A stretch of 64,000 bases of DNA from an uncultured Actinomycetes bacterium (GTDB lineage Bacteria > Actinomycetota > Actinomycetes > Nanopelagicales > Nanopelagicaceae). The stretch spans positions 62,001-126,000 of the forward strand of contig CAILJM010000023.1 of the NCBI GenBank assembly GCA_903834515.1, read 5' to 3'. Below the pieces are notes generated by a model, which had not been told where the DNA came from, ran no database searches, and worked only from the letters and a program-made list of their open reading frames with translations. Every line of letters starts with the position of its first letter. The first letter of the stretch is position 1. Of this stretch, positions 1-8,125 are shown one piece after another. A program made the position numbers and the translations under genes.

Positions 1-223
1 CTATCCCTGAGGCCTGGTGTGAATTCACAACTTTGCCGATACCAATACCAATTGAGAGGAGATAAAACATCGGATTGAGAATTGCTTCACCTGCGATCGA
101 CCATTTCCATTTCAACATCACCCGAATTCGGGCCTCTGCAACGTAAAGAGCTCCTCGGTGCAGAACTTTAGGGACGTTAATCAGTTGAAGTGAACCGCGT
201 CGAGCAATTTTTGTATCGCTCAT
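1..223 (-). CDS. ABC-2 type transporter permease, N-terminal part (cut by window edge)
   Basis: Partial gene: 74 codons are visible before the window ends. The ATG lies at 223-221 and shares one base with the TAA stop of the upstream ATPase gene (TAATG), so the two are translationally coupled. The visible protein has a polar, basic N-terminus (MSDTKIARRGSLQL) and then an amphipathic stretch leading into a hydrophobic segment (MFYLLSIGIGIG) that looks like the first membrane helix of an ABC-2 exporter permease. Order and coupling with a DrrA-like ATPase support an exporter pair. The substrate cannot be told. The membrane-domain assignment rests mainly on context because most of the protein lies outside the window. 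Confidence 0.75.
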   Translation of the reverse strand, partial: MSDTKIARRGSLQLINVPKVLHRGALYVAEARIRVMLKWKWSIAGEAILNPMFYLLSIGIGIGKVVNSHQASGI

Positions 224-1209
224 TACTCGACCAAAGTTCGGCCGGTGAGGCGCAAGAAGACATCCTCAAGAGAGCTTCGTCGGACGAGTGAAGTAGTTGG
301 TTGCATTCCTTGACTTACAACGTTATGAAGGAGCGTTTCGCAATCATCGGAGTACATAAGCACTCGATCGGGTAAGACTTCGATTCGATCGCACATACTT
401 CTCAGCTTTTCTGCGTAAAGATCATTTCTATCTGCGCCAAATCTAACTTCAAGAACTTCCTTTGTGGAATAGGTCTTAATCAGACCTGCAGGGGAGTCCT
501 CTGCCATGATCCTTCCCTTGTCCATCACAATTAATCGATCACATAATTGTTCAGCCTCATCCATGTAATGGGTTGTGATAAGAAGCGTGACGCCCTGCTC
601 TTTTAATCGAAAGAGTCGATCCCACAAAATGTGGCGTGCTTGCGGATCAAGGCCAGTGGTTGGCTCATCCAACATTAAAATCTCTGGTTCGCTCACGAGC
701 GCACGAGCGATGGTGAGCCTTCGCTTCATACCACCAGATAACGCTTCAACCTTTACGCCGCGTTTCTCTTCAAGTTGTGCAAAAGTTAAAAGTTCTTCGA
801 TCTTTGCGCGAATAAATTTTTTCGTTAAACCAAAATAACGGCCATAGACATACAAATTGTCTTCAACAGTGAGCGAGGAATCCAAATTGTCCTGTTGAGG
901 GACAACGCCGAGGTGAGCTCGGATCTCAGGCCCTCGCTTCTCGGGATCTTTGCCCAAGATGGTGATCTCCCCGGAAGTCCGCGTCAGCGTCGCAGCGATG
1001 ATGCGCATCGTCGTGGATTTGCCTGCGCCATTGGGCCCAAGGAAGCCAAAGGATTCGCCCCGGTTGACGTGAAAGTCGATCCCATCAACTGCGGTGAACT
1101 CCCCGTACTCCTTACGGAGTCCCTTCGCGATGATGAGTGGCTCACCGATAGTGCCAGCTGGGCTGGCGGGACTGGCAGGACTGGATTCACTCTTCTCCAT
1201 TGCGCTCAT
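223..1209 (-). CDS. ABC transporter ATP-binding protein, DrrA/ABC-2 exporter type
   Basis: Predicted 328-residue cytoplasmic ATPase that powers the ABC-2 exporter encoded just downstream. Walker A GPNGAGKST is at about residues 58-66, the Q-loop (VVPQQD) near 105, the signature LSGGMKRR at 157-164, Walker B ILMLDEP at 177-183 and the switch His at 214. About 100 further residues follow, as in DrrA-like proteins. An open frame continues upstream into the 10-bp repeats, but that extension is low-complexity and unlikely. I place the start at the ATG at 1209-1207 because a TACTCT box lies 7 bases before it with no Shine-Dalgarno sequence. The in-frame ATG at 1200 is an alternative. The gene is divergent from mraZ. 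Substrate unknown. Confidence 0.9.
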   Translation of the reverse strand: MSAMEKSESSPASPASPAGTIGEPLIIAKGLRKEYGEFTAVDGIDFHVNRGESFGFLGPNGAGKSTTMRIIAATLTRTSGEITILGKDPEKRGPEIRAHLGVVPQQDNLDSSLTVEDNLYVYGRYFGLTKKFIRAKIEELLTFAQLEEKRGVKVEALSGGMKRRLTIARALVSEPEILMLDEPTTGLDPQARHILWDRLFRLKEQGVTLLITTHYMDEAEQLCDRLIVMDKGRIMAEDSPAGLIKTYSTKEVLEVRFGADRNDLYAEKLRSMCDRIEVLPDRVLMYSDDCETLLHNVVSQGMQPTTSLVRRSSLEDVFLRLTGRTLVE

Positions 1210-1216
1210 CCGCCAA

Positions 1217-1222
1217 AGAGTA
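1217..1222 (-). promoter_or_regulatory. Putative leaderless -10 box of the ABC exporter operon
   Basis: On the minus strand TACTCT (TANNNT) ends 7 bases before the ATG at 1209. That spacing would place the transcription start at or next to the start codon. It is one of eleven such sites in this window. Confidence 0.5.
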
Positions 1223-1280
1223 CTCATCATCGAGGGAAGGCTCTTCACTGCGCAGGCAGGGTGATCTGAGCCTGCAGAAG

Positions 1281-1370
1281 ACCGGCAAAACCTGGCAAAA
1301 CCTGGCAAAACCTGGCAAAACCTGGCAAAACCTGGCAAAACCTGGCAAAACCTGGCAAAACCTGGCGAAA
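1281..1370. repeat. Tandem array of 10-bp repeats between ABC exporter and mraZ
   Basis: Nine consecutive 10-bp units. Seven are identical (CCTGGCAAAA, 1291-1360), flanked by ACCGGCAAAA at 1281 and CCTGGCGAAA at 1361. There are no spacers, so this is not CRISPR. The TGG of each unit falls at 1293, 1303 and so on to 1363, the same 10-bp phase as the TGG cores of the MraZ boxes that follow. It lies upstream of both divergent genes. Confidence 0.95.
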
Positions 1371-1390
1371 CCTTAAGAGCAGGGGTGCCA

Positions 1391-1465
1391 ATGGAGAGAA
1401 AGTGGCAGAAGTGGAAAGAAAGTGGGCAAAGATGGTTGAAAATGGAGAAAAGTGGAGTAAAGTGG
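1391..1465 (+). promoter_or_regulatory. Probable MraZ operator: eight helically phased [A/G]TGG boxes
   Basis: RTGG cores begin at 1391, 1402, 1411, 1422, 1432, 1442, 1452 and 1462, a spacing of 9-11 bp, and most are preceded by A/G-rich triplets (AAAGTGG type). MraZ is known to bind repeated GTGG-containing boxes spaced by about one helical turn upstream of its own gene and to control the division/cell-wall operon. Placement about 100 bp upstream of the mraZ start fits autoregulation. Eight boxes is more than the three or four usually described. Confidence 0.8.
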
Positions 1466-1565
1466 GGTCACGTACTTAAATCGGGGGATTTGAGCGTAAA
1501 AGCGGACTTCTCAGGGTCAGATCTGGCCGAGAGAGCCACAGGTAGTCAGAAAAAAGGGGGTGGGC

Positions 1566-1997
1566 ATGTTTCTTGGTACCCACGAGCCCAAGCTGGATGA
1601 GAAAGGTCGAATCATCCTTCCCGCCCGGTTTCGCGATGAGCTCGCCTCCGGACTAGTTATTACAAAAGGGCAAGAGCGTTGCTTATACGTCTTCCCAGTC
1701 AATGAATTTTCTGCGATTACAGACCGCCTCCGTCAGGCACCAGTAACCGAGAAGGCTGCCCGCGACTACATGCGCGTCATGTTCGCCGGGGCACACGATG
1801 AAGTCCCTGACAAACAAGGGCGCGTCACTATTCCTAATGGGCTTCGAACATATGCCGGGTTAGAAAAAGAGTGCGTGGTAATCGGCGCAAATACGCGTTT
1901 AGAAATTTGGGATGCCCTGGCATGGAACACCTATCTCGCCGATCGGGAGAAGGGTTTTGCGGATGTCTCAACGGAGGTGCTCCCAGGACTCTTCTAG
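1566..1997 (+). CDS. mraZ: Transcriptional regulator MraZ
   Basis: The 143-residue protein matches the usual family length. It has two AbrB/SpoVT-like halves, each with the conserved D-x-(K/Q)-G-R motif: [11 protein letters not shown] at residues 9-19 and [10 protein letters not shown] at 81-90. MraZ forms ring-shaped oligomers and represses or tunes the dcw operon it heads. The ATG at 1566 is chosen because GGGGG lies 5 bases upstream and family members begin [11 protein letters not shown]; a GTG two codons earlier is less likely. A 142-base spacer with no recognised gene separates it from rsmH. The repeat boxes at 1391-1465 are its likely binding site. Confidence 0.97.
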   Translation: MFLGTHEPKLDEKGRIILPARFRDELASGLVITKGQERCLYVFPVNEFSAITDRLRQAPVTEKAARDYMRVMFAGAHDEVPDKQGRVTIPNGLRTYAGLEKECVVIGANTRLEIWDALAWNTYLADREKGFADVSTEVLPGLF

Positions 1998-2139
1998 ATC
2001 TCTATTTAGGCCACTGCCGATCATCAACTATCGACGCCACTTCCCCGGCGCCGATACACCCCCATGATCCGTCGGTCGGCGGTGACCTAAGTAAAGAAAG
2101 AGAAGGGCCGGGAGCCCGATTTCAGGAAAGGGGAAGCAG

Positions 2140-3093
2140 ATGCAACACATACCAGTCGCGCTCGATCGTTGTATTGCGCTGCTCGCACCCGCCATCGAGA
2201 CATCAATAGCCGAGAGGCAGAGTGCAATTGTTTTAGATGCCACCTTGGGTCTAGCCGGTCACACATCTGAGATGCTACAGCGGTACCCCGAATTAACAGT
2301 GATCGGCTTAGACCGCGATCTTTCAGCAATTGCAATTGCGCGCGAACGGTTAAAACCTTTTGGTGAGCGCGCGATCATCGTTCATTCGATCTACGACCAG
2401 ATTACAGAAGTATTAGAAGAGCTTGAAATTTCGCGAGTCGACGGCATTCTCTTTGACCTGGGTGTTTCATCAATGCAACTCGATGAAGCTGAACGAGGTT
2501 TTGCATATTCTCAAGATGCTCCACTTGATATGCGCATGGATCAATCACAGGGTATTTCCGCTTTTGACATTCTCATGACGTATGACAGAAATGCGCTGAT
2601 TCGAATCTTGCGAAATTACGGAGATGAGAAATTTGCACCACGTATTGTCGATCGCATCCTTGAGGCCCGAAGTGCAGGTAATTTGGGTGGCACCAAGGCG
2701 CTCGCTGATTTAGTGAAAGAGAGCATTCCTGCAGCAGCGAGAAGAACCGGCGGAAATCCAGCGAAGCGGACCTTCCAGGCGCTTCGCATTGAGGTCAATC
2801 AAGAGCTCGAGGTCCTTTCGCGCGCGATTCCTGCAGCTTTGGCCGCTTTAGAAATTTCGGGACGTCTCGTCGTAATGTCATATCAATCGCTTGAGGACAA
2901 GATTGTTAAAGCGGAAATTGCCAAGGTCTGTAAGTCAGGAACTCCGCTTGGACTTCCGATCGATCTTCCTAACTCTGCCGCAAAATACCGTTTAGTGCTT
3001 TCTGGTAGTGAATCAGCGAGCGAAGAAGAGATTTCGTTTAATCCTAGAGCCCAATCGATGAGGCTCCGCGCGGTCGAAAGATTGGCTGCATAA
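2140..3093 (+). CDS. rsmH: 16S rRNA (cytosine-1402-N4)-methyltransferase
   Basis: RsmH (formerly MraW) methylates N4 of C1402 in the 16S rRNA decoding centre using S-adenosylmethionine. The 317-residue protein shows the SAM-binding segment VLDATLGLAGHT near residue 31 (family VDATLGxGGHS), the DLGVSSMQLD motif, and the C-terminal family segment NPRAQSMRLRAVERL. The ATG follows a good Shine-Dalgarno sequence (AAAGGGGAA). It is the second gene of the division cluster, and its TAA shares a base with the ATG of the next gene. Confidence 0.97.
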   Translation: MQHIPVALDRCIALLAPAIETSIAERQSAIVLDATLGLAGHTSEMLQRYPELTVIGLDRDLSAIAIARERLKPFGERAIIVHSIYDQITEVLEELEISRVDGILFDLGVSSMQLDEAERGFAYSQDAPLDMRMDQSQGISAFDILMTYDRNALIRILRNYGDEKFAPRIVDRILEARSAGNLGGTKALADLVKESIPAAARRTGGNPAKRTFQALRIEVNQELEVLSRAIPAALAALEISGRLVVMSYQSLEDKIVKAEIAKVCKSGTPLGLPIDLPNSAAKYRLVLSGSESASEEEISFNPRAQSMRLRAVERLAA

Positions 3094-3485
3094 TGGCGAT
3101 CGCGTTACTCTCTCCAACCATTGCTCGATCACGAGCGGCGGTGATCAACGGTTCCACCAAAGTAGTACTTCGACTAGTGCCAGAACTTCGTTCACAGCCC
3201 GGAGAAGAAGTGGCCATTCGAGCCTTTTTGACCGTTCTTGCTGGAATCTTTTTGCTGAGTTTGCTCTCATTGCTCGTCATCAATACCGCACTCAATCAAG
3301 ATGCTTTCGTGCTTCAACGTCTCAAGCACGAAATGAATATTGTTAATGATCAACGCGACGCAATACTTCGCGAAGCAGCGATTAAAGCATCGCCAGATAC
3401 CCTCTCAGTCGCAGCAATTAAATTAGGAATGACCCCCGATGGCGCACCATCATTCATTGATGTGAGTGGAGTGCCTAATAAATGA
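3093..3485 (+). CDS. ftsL: FtsL-like cell division membrane protein
   Basis: A 130-residue bitopic protein between rsmH and ftsI, the standard position of FtsL. It has a cytoplasmic N-terminus of about 42 residues, one hydrophobic helix at about 43-64 and then a helical coiled-coil-like stretch (residues 70-95) outside the membrane. FtsL proteins bridge FtsQ and FtsB to the septal synthase FtsW/FtsI. Sequence conservation in this family is low, so the call rests on position, length and topology. Start and stop overlap both neighbours (TAATG with rsmH, ATGA with ftsI). Confidence 0.8.
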   Translation: MAIALLSPTIARSRAAVINGSTKVVLRLVPELRSQPGEEVAIRAFLTVLAGIFLLSLLSLLVINTALNQDAFVLQRLKHEMNIVNDQRDAILREAAIKASPDTLSVAAIKLGMTPDGAPSFIDVSGVPNK

Positions 3486-5269
3486 GCGACCAGCAACTTA
3501 CATCAAAGAGAATTAGACAGATCGTCAGTTTCTCTGCTGCGATCTTTCTTCTATTCACACTTCGATTAATTGATGTACAAGCGGTTCAAGCCGGTGGTTA
3601 TACGGCCCGCGCTAACTCGGAATTATTGAATTCTTCAGTTTTGCTCGCTCCACGCGGAACGATTACCGACATACATGGCATCGAGCTAGCTCGAAGCGTG
3701 GCAGCTATCGACATCGTTGTGGACCAAGTTCAGATCTCCGACCCTGCGAAAACCGCGCAATTTGTCGCCCCATTTCTAGGAATGAATGCCAGTAAGCTCC
3801 TTCCCTTGCTTACTGGCACGAAGAGATATCAGATCATCGCAAAGCAAGTGCCGCCTGCCATGTGGAATTCGCTTAACTCGGCGCTCACTAGTTTTAATAG
3901 CGCGATAGTGAAGCAACCTGGTGGCCTGGCTCAACGTATGCTCGGATTTTATTCAGAGCGCTCATACGTTCGAGATTATCCAACGGGTGCACTTGCGGCA
4001 TCTCTGATTGGAAAGATTAATGACTCTGGCATCGGTGCGGGGGGATTGGAATCGAGTTTGGATTCAACTCTCACCGGAGTAAATGGTCGCTATCTCTTTG
4101 CAAATGGCGCAGGAACAATCATCCCTGGTTCGAAAGAAGTAGTAACTGAGGCGAAACCTGGGACTGGAGTTCAGCTCACTATTGATAGAGATATCCAATG
4201 GGTCGCACAGGATGCAATCTCTGCTGCAGTGAAGAAGGCGCACGCGATTTCTGGAACTGTTGTCGTCATGGACCCCAAGACAGGGCAGATCGTTGCTCAA
4301 GCCTCTGCGCCCACCTTTGACCCAAGTAAACCAATTAAGAATATTTCTGTGCTTCGAAATCCAGCGGTCGCAGATTCATATGAACCGGGTTCTGTAGGAA
4401 AGATCATCACCTATTCCGCGGCGATGGAAGAGGGAAAAATCTCTCCGACTACCGTGCTTTCTATTCCATATTCACTCAAAGTGGGACCAGCGGTTTTCCG
4501 TGACCACGAAAAACACCCTACCGAGAATTTAACAACCACTGGCGCTCTCGCTATTTCGAGTAATACCGGAGCAATTCTAATTGGTGCGATGCTCTCGCAC
4601 GAGACGCTCTATTCCTATCTACAAAAATTCGGAATCGGTCAGCTAACGGGATCGCACCTCCCTGGCGAAACGCAGGGAATCCTGCACCCAGTTTCGTCCT
4701 GGTCGGACACATCCGCCCCAACGATTGCCTTCGGTCAGGGCTACTCCTTGACCGCACTTCAAGCGACCAGCGTCTTTGCGACCATTGCAAATGATGGAGT
4801 ACGAGTTACGCCAAATGTCGTTGCTGGCTACTTCGATCCAAGCGGGAATTTCACGCCATCGAAACCGGCGTCAACTACCCGCGTAGTGAGCGCTTCAACT
4901 GCGACACAAATGCGCTTGATGATGGAGAGCGTGGTTGGAAAAGATGGAACTGCCCCCGAAGCTGCAATTCCTGGCTATCGAGTTGCAGGTAAGACCGGGA
5001 CTGCAATGCGCGCAAATGGTAGGGGTGGATATAGTGGCTATACCGCCTCGTTCATTGGATTCGCACCTGCCGATGCACCGCGCTATGTAGTAAGTGTGGT
5101 CGTTCAAGGACCACAAGGCGTCCACTTTGGCGGCCTTGTGGCGGGCCCAGTATTTAAAAAAGTGATGAGTTTTGTACTCGAGGCAAAACATATTGCTCCG
5201 ACGGCACCATCAAAAATCCACTATCCGCTCAATGCAACAGCGCTGAAGGTATTCCATGCGTCCCATTAA
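3482..5269 (+). CDS. ftsI: Septal peptidoglycan transpeptidase, penicillin-binding protein 3 type
   Basis: A class B penicillin-binding protein of 595 residues that cross-links septal peptidoglycan with FtsW. After a short cytoplasmic tail it has one membrane anchor (about residues 13-30), a PBP dimerisation domain, and a transpeptidase domain with all three catalytic motifs: S304-V-G-K307 (nucleophile Ser304), S359-S-N361 and K504-T-G506. No PASTA domains follow. It is translationally coupled to ftsL by ATGA and overlaps the murE start by 14 bp. Confidence 0.95.
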   Translation: MSDQQLTSKRIRQIVSFSAAIFLLFTLRLIDVQAVQAGGYTARANSELLNSSVLLAPRGTITDIHGIELARSVAAIDIVVDQVQISDPAKTAQFVAPFLGMNASKLLPLLTGTKRYQIIAKQVPPAMWNSLNSALTSFNSAIVKQPGGLAQRMLGFYSERSYVRDYPTGALAASLIGKINDSGIGAGGLESSLDSTLTGVNGRYLFANGAGTIIPGSKEVVTEAKPGTGVQLTIDRDIQWVAQDAISAAVKKAHAISGTVVVMDPKTGQIVAQASAPTFDPSKPIKNISVLRNPAVADSYEPGSVGKIITYSAAMEEGKISPTTVLSIPYSLKVGPAVFRDHEKHPTENLTTTGALAISSNTGAILIGAMLSHETLYSYLQKFGIGQLTGSHLPGETQGILHPVSSWSDTSAPTIAFGQGYSLTALQATSVFATIANDGVRVTPNVVAGYFDPSGNFTPSKPASTTRVVSASTATQMRLMMESVVGKDGTAPEAAIPGYRVAGKTGTAMRANGRGGYSGYTASFIGFAPADAPRYVVSVVVQGPQGVHFGGLVAGPVFKKVMSFVLEAKHIAPTAPSKIHYPLNATALKVFHASH

Positions 5270-6734
5270 TCCAACAACAAAGAGCTTTGCTCAACTAGGT
5301 CGATTTTTATCAACAGAAATCGACATTGATGGGAATTTTTCTGGAGTAACAAGTAGCAGTGGCTACGTCGAGCCCGGAGACCTCTTTATTGCGTTGCCCG
5401 GTCGAAAAAAGCATGGTGCGCACTTCGTAGATGAAGCGAATAATCGCGGGGCGAGTGCGGTCCTTACTGACTCTGAAGGTGCGGAGATTATTGGTGAGAG
5501 AGCAAAGGTAATTATTCAAGAAATTCCTCGAGAAGTAAGCGCCGATATCGCCTCATGGTTTTATGGTCGACCTTTCTCGGCTATGGCAAGTGTGGGAATT
5601 ACTGGAACAAATGGCAAGACAACAACGGCATCATTGCTCTTTCAGTTGTGGCAACTTCAAAACCGCGAGGTTGGAATGATTGGCACAGTTGGGGTCTCTA
5701 TCGGAGCCGATCAATATCCAACATCGTTCACAACGCCAGAAGGTACCGAGCTCCAAGGAATTGCTTCGACGATGCGCGAACGAGCACTTACACATATGGT
5801 CATGGAAGTAAGTAGCCACGCGCTTGTGGAGAAACGCATGCTCGGAACTCACTTTCAACTTGTCGCATTCACGAATCTCACACAAGATCATCTCGATTTC
5901 CATGGCGATATGTCGAGCTATTTTGCGGCCAAGTCATCGCTCTTCACTCAGGAGTATGCAGATCGAGCACTGATCAATATCGATGATCAGTGGGGAGCTA
6001 AATTATTTGCAGAGACAAAAATTCCAGTTGAAAGCATCTCGAGGAGTAATCCCTCCGCCGATTGGCACTTCAGTTCAATAGATAGGCGATCTCATGGCTA
6101 TGACGTCGCAATCAGAGGTATTGGCGGGATCTTAATTGAAGGGCATATCCCACTTGTTGGGCTTCATAATCTGGATAACGCACTGACGGCTGTTGGCCTA
6201 GCGGTGGCGAGTGGATTAGACCCGCTTGCAATTGGCAATGACTTAAGTCAACTTCGTGGGGCACCAGGTCGCCTGGAAGTTATTAATCTAGGTCAGAATT
6301 TTTTGGCACTCGTTGATTTTGCTCATACCCCAGATGCAGTATCGCGAACACTGTCCGCACTCCGAGAAGTTACCGAAGGTCGCATCATTGCCGTGCTTGG
6401 ATGTGGCGGCGATCGAGATTCTTCAAAGCGACCGCTGATGGGTAACGCCCTTGTGGCCGGGAGTGATGTCGCAATTTTTACGAGCGATAACCCCCGCTCC
6501 GAAGATCCAGATGTTATTCTTGAATCAATGCTGAGCGGCAAGCAGGCAAACGAGAACTTGGTCATTGAAGGTAATCGACGCGGCGCAATTGCGATTGCTG
6601 TGAGTGAAGCAAACCCTGGCGACACTGTAATCCTTTTGGGTAAGGGACATGAGACTGGTCAGGAGATCAATGGTGTTAAGCACCCGTTTGACGACCGGTT
6701 GGAGTTGGCACGAGCAATTGAGAGTCTCTCGTGA
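5256..6734 (+). CDS. murE: UDP-MurNAc-L-Ala-D-Glu:meso-diaminopimelate ligase
   Basis: This cytoplasmic Mur ligase adds the third stem-peptide residue in peptidoglycan synthesis. It is 492 residues long, with the ATP-binding TGTNGKTT at 116-123 and the substrate-selecting motif DNPRSEDP near residue 410. The Arg in DNPR is the known marker for meso-diaminopimelate rather than lysine, so the wall is predicted to be DAP type. The conserved HLDFHG segment is present. The ATG lies inside the end of ftsI, and the stop overlaps the murF GTG (GTGA). Confidence 0.97.
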   Translation: MRPINPTTKSFAQLGRFLSTEIDIDGNFSGVTSSSGYVEPGDLFIALPGRKKHGAHFVDEANNRGASAVLTDSEGAEIIGERAKVIIQEIPREVSADIASWFYGRPFSAMASVGITGTNGKTTTASLLFQLWQLQNREVGMIGTVGVSIGADQYPTSFTTPEGTELQGIASTMRERALTHMVMEVSSHALVEKRMLGTHFQLVAFTNLTQDHLDFHGDMSSYFAAKSSLFTQEYADRALINIDDQWGAKLFAETKIPVESISRSNPSADWHFSSIDRRSHGYDVAIRGIGGILIEGHIPLVGLHNLDNALTAVGLAVASGLDPLAIGNDLSQLRGAPGRLEVINLGQNFLALVDFAHTPDAVSRTLSALREVTEGRIIAVLGCGGDRDSSKRPLMGNALVAGSDVAIFTSDNPRSEDPDVILESMLSGKQANENLVIEGNRRGAIAIAVSEANPGDTVILLGKGHETGQEINGVKHPFDDRLELARAIESLS

Positions 6735-8125
6735 TTACTCTCACTGTTGCAGAAATCGCTAGAGCTATCGATGCTCAGATCGTCGACCTCGACCCTCACG
6801 AGACAATAAGCGAATATCCTGTAATTGATTCCCGCGATGCAACCGCTGGGACTTTCTTTGTAGCGTTAAAGGGCGAGAACGTCGATGGCAGTGATTTTGC
6901 TGCAGATGCAATCACACGAGGAGCGCGATTTGCAATCACTACGGAAACTTTCGGCGGTCCGGCATTTATCGTTGAAGATTCATTAAGGGCTTTAACGTCG
7001 CTCGCAAAATTTGCTAGAGATAGAGCAGCATCATGCGCCTTCATTGCGATCACTGGCTCGCAAGGCAAGACTACGACGAAAGAATTTCTTGGTCAGATCT
7101 TATTGACTTCGGGTGAAACGGTTGTGCCTGCTGGGTCATTCAATAATGAGATTGGGTTGCCTCTTACACTTTTGCGATGTACCGATCAGACGAAATATTG
7201 TGTCCTCGAAATGGGCGCCCGTCATAGCGGTGATATCGCAGCGTTGTGTGAAATCGCACGTCCGACTATCGGCGCGGTATTAGTCGTTGGAAGTGCGCAC
7301 GTTGGAGAGTTTGGCAGTCGATCGGCCATTGCTTCGACTAAAGCAGAGTTAATAGATTCCCTTCCGCCAGGCGGCGTAGCCGTATTAGGTACCTATGATG
7401 AATTTACGCCCACCATGGGTTCGGCACGCTCCGATCTTTCGAAGATTACATTTGGAGAGAAATCGAGTGTTGATGTGAGAGCGGCAGATATAGAAATTCG
7501 TGAAGGGCGGGCTCATTTTGATCTCGTCACACCGGCTGGACGAGCGGCTGTCAGTCTTCGCACGCTTGGGGCTCATCAGATCTCTAATGCTCTTGCAGCG
7601 TCGGCAATAGCAACCTCCTTAAATATTCCGATTGATTCAATCGCCTCAGCGCTCTCTATGGCTGAGTTGCAGAGCAAGTGGCGAATGGAATTGCACGACC
7701 TAGGGGACTATGTCGTCATTAATGACTCCTACAACGCCAATCCCGAGAGCATGGCAGCGGCACTTCGTACGCTCGCTCTCTTCGCACAGGAGCGAGGAGG
7801 TTCATCGTGGGCATTCCTCGGGAAGATGCATGAACTCGGCGAGTCTGAGAAGGATTGCCATGGCGAGGTTGGCAGACTTGCCGCTGCGTTGGGAATTGAT
7901 CATCTCGTTGCCGTCGGAACCCGACTCTACGAAATACCTGAAGCAGAGCGGAAGAGTCTTTCGATGCATTATTACCCAACACAGGAGGATGCATTGGCGT
8001 TCGCGTCACATCTCGCCGCAGGCGATTGTGTACTCATTAAAGCATCGAGGGCTGAGAAGCTTGAGCTCCTCTCGGGGAATATTGTCACTATGTTTGAGAA
8101 GAGAAGCGCGGGGGATTCGCAGTGA
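6731..8125 (+). CDS. murF: UDP-MurNAc-tripeptide:D-Ala-D-Ala ligase
   Basis: The last cytoplasmic Mur ligase; it attaches D-Ala-D-Ala to make the UDP-MurNAc-pentapeptide. The protein is 464 residues with the P-loop TGSQGKTTTKEF near residue 110, the Mur-ligase segment FNNEIGLPLT and a C-terminal domain with NDSYNANPESM, typical of MurF. Translation starts at a GTG overlapping the murE stop by four bases, and the gene ends in a GTGA overlap with mraY. Confidence 0.97.
   Translation: MITLTVAEIARAIDAQIVDLDPHETISEYPVIDSRDATAGTFFVALKGENVDGSDFAADAITRGARFAITTETFGGPAFIVEDSLRALTSLAKFARDRAASCAFIAITGSQGKTTTKEFLGQILLTSGETVVPAGSFNNEIGLPLTLLRCTDQTKYCVLEMGARHSGDIAALCEIARPTIGAVLVVGSAHVGEFGSRSAIASTKAELIDSLPPGGVAVLGTYDEFTPTMGSARSDLSKITFGEKSSVDVRAADIEIREGRAHFDLVTPAGRAAVSLRTLGAHQISNALAASAIATSLNIPIDSIASALSMAELQSKWRMELHDLGDYVVINDSYNANPESMAAALRTLALFAQERGGSSWAFLGKMHELGESEKDCHGEVGRLAAALGIDHLVAVGTRLYEIPEAERKSLSMHYYPTQEDALAFASHLAAGDCVLIKASRAEKLELLSGNIVTMFEKRSAGDSQ

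Noticed and set aside
1210-1338. Upstream extension of the ABC ATPase frame through the 10-bp repeats (reading MPGFARFCQVLPGF...).
   Set aside because: It is only the repeat translated, has no ribosome-binding site, and lies upstream of a clear -10-like box before the ATG at 1209.
1281-1370. Possible CRISPR array.
   Set aside because: Units are 10 bp with no spacers and no cas genes are near.
1385-1600. Lys/Trp-rich 71-residue frame over the MraZ operator.
   Set aside because: It is the translation of the GTGG repeats and overlaps the mraZ start in another frame.
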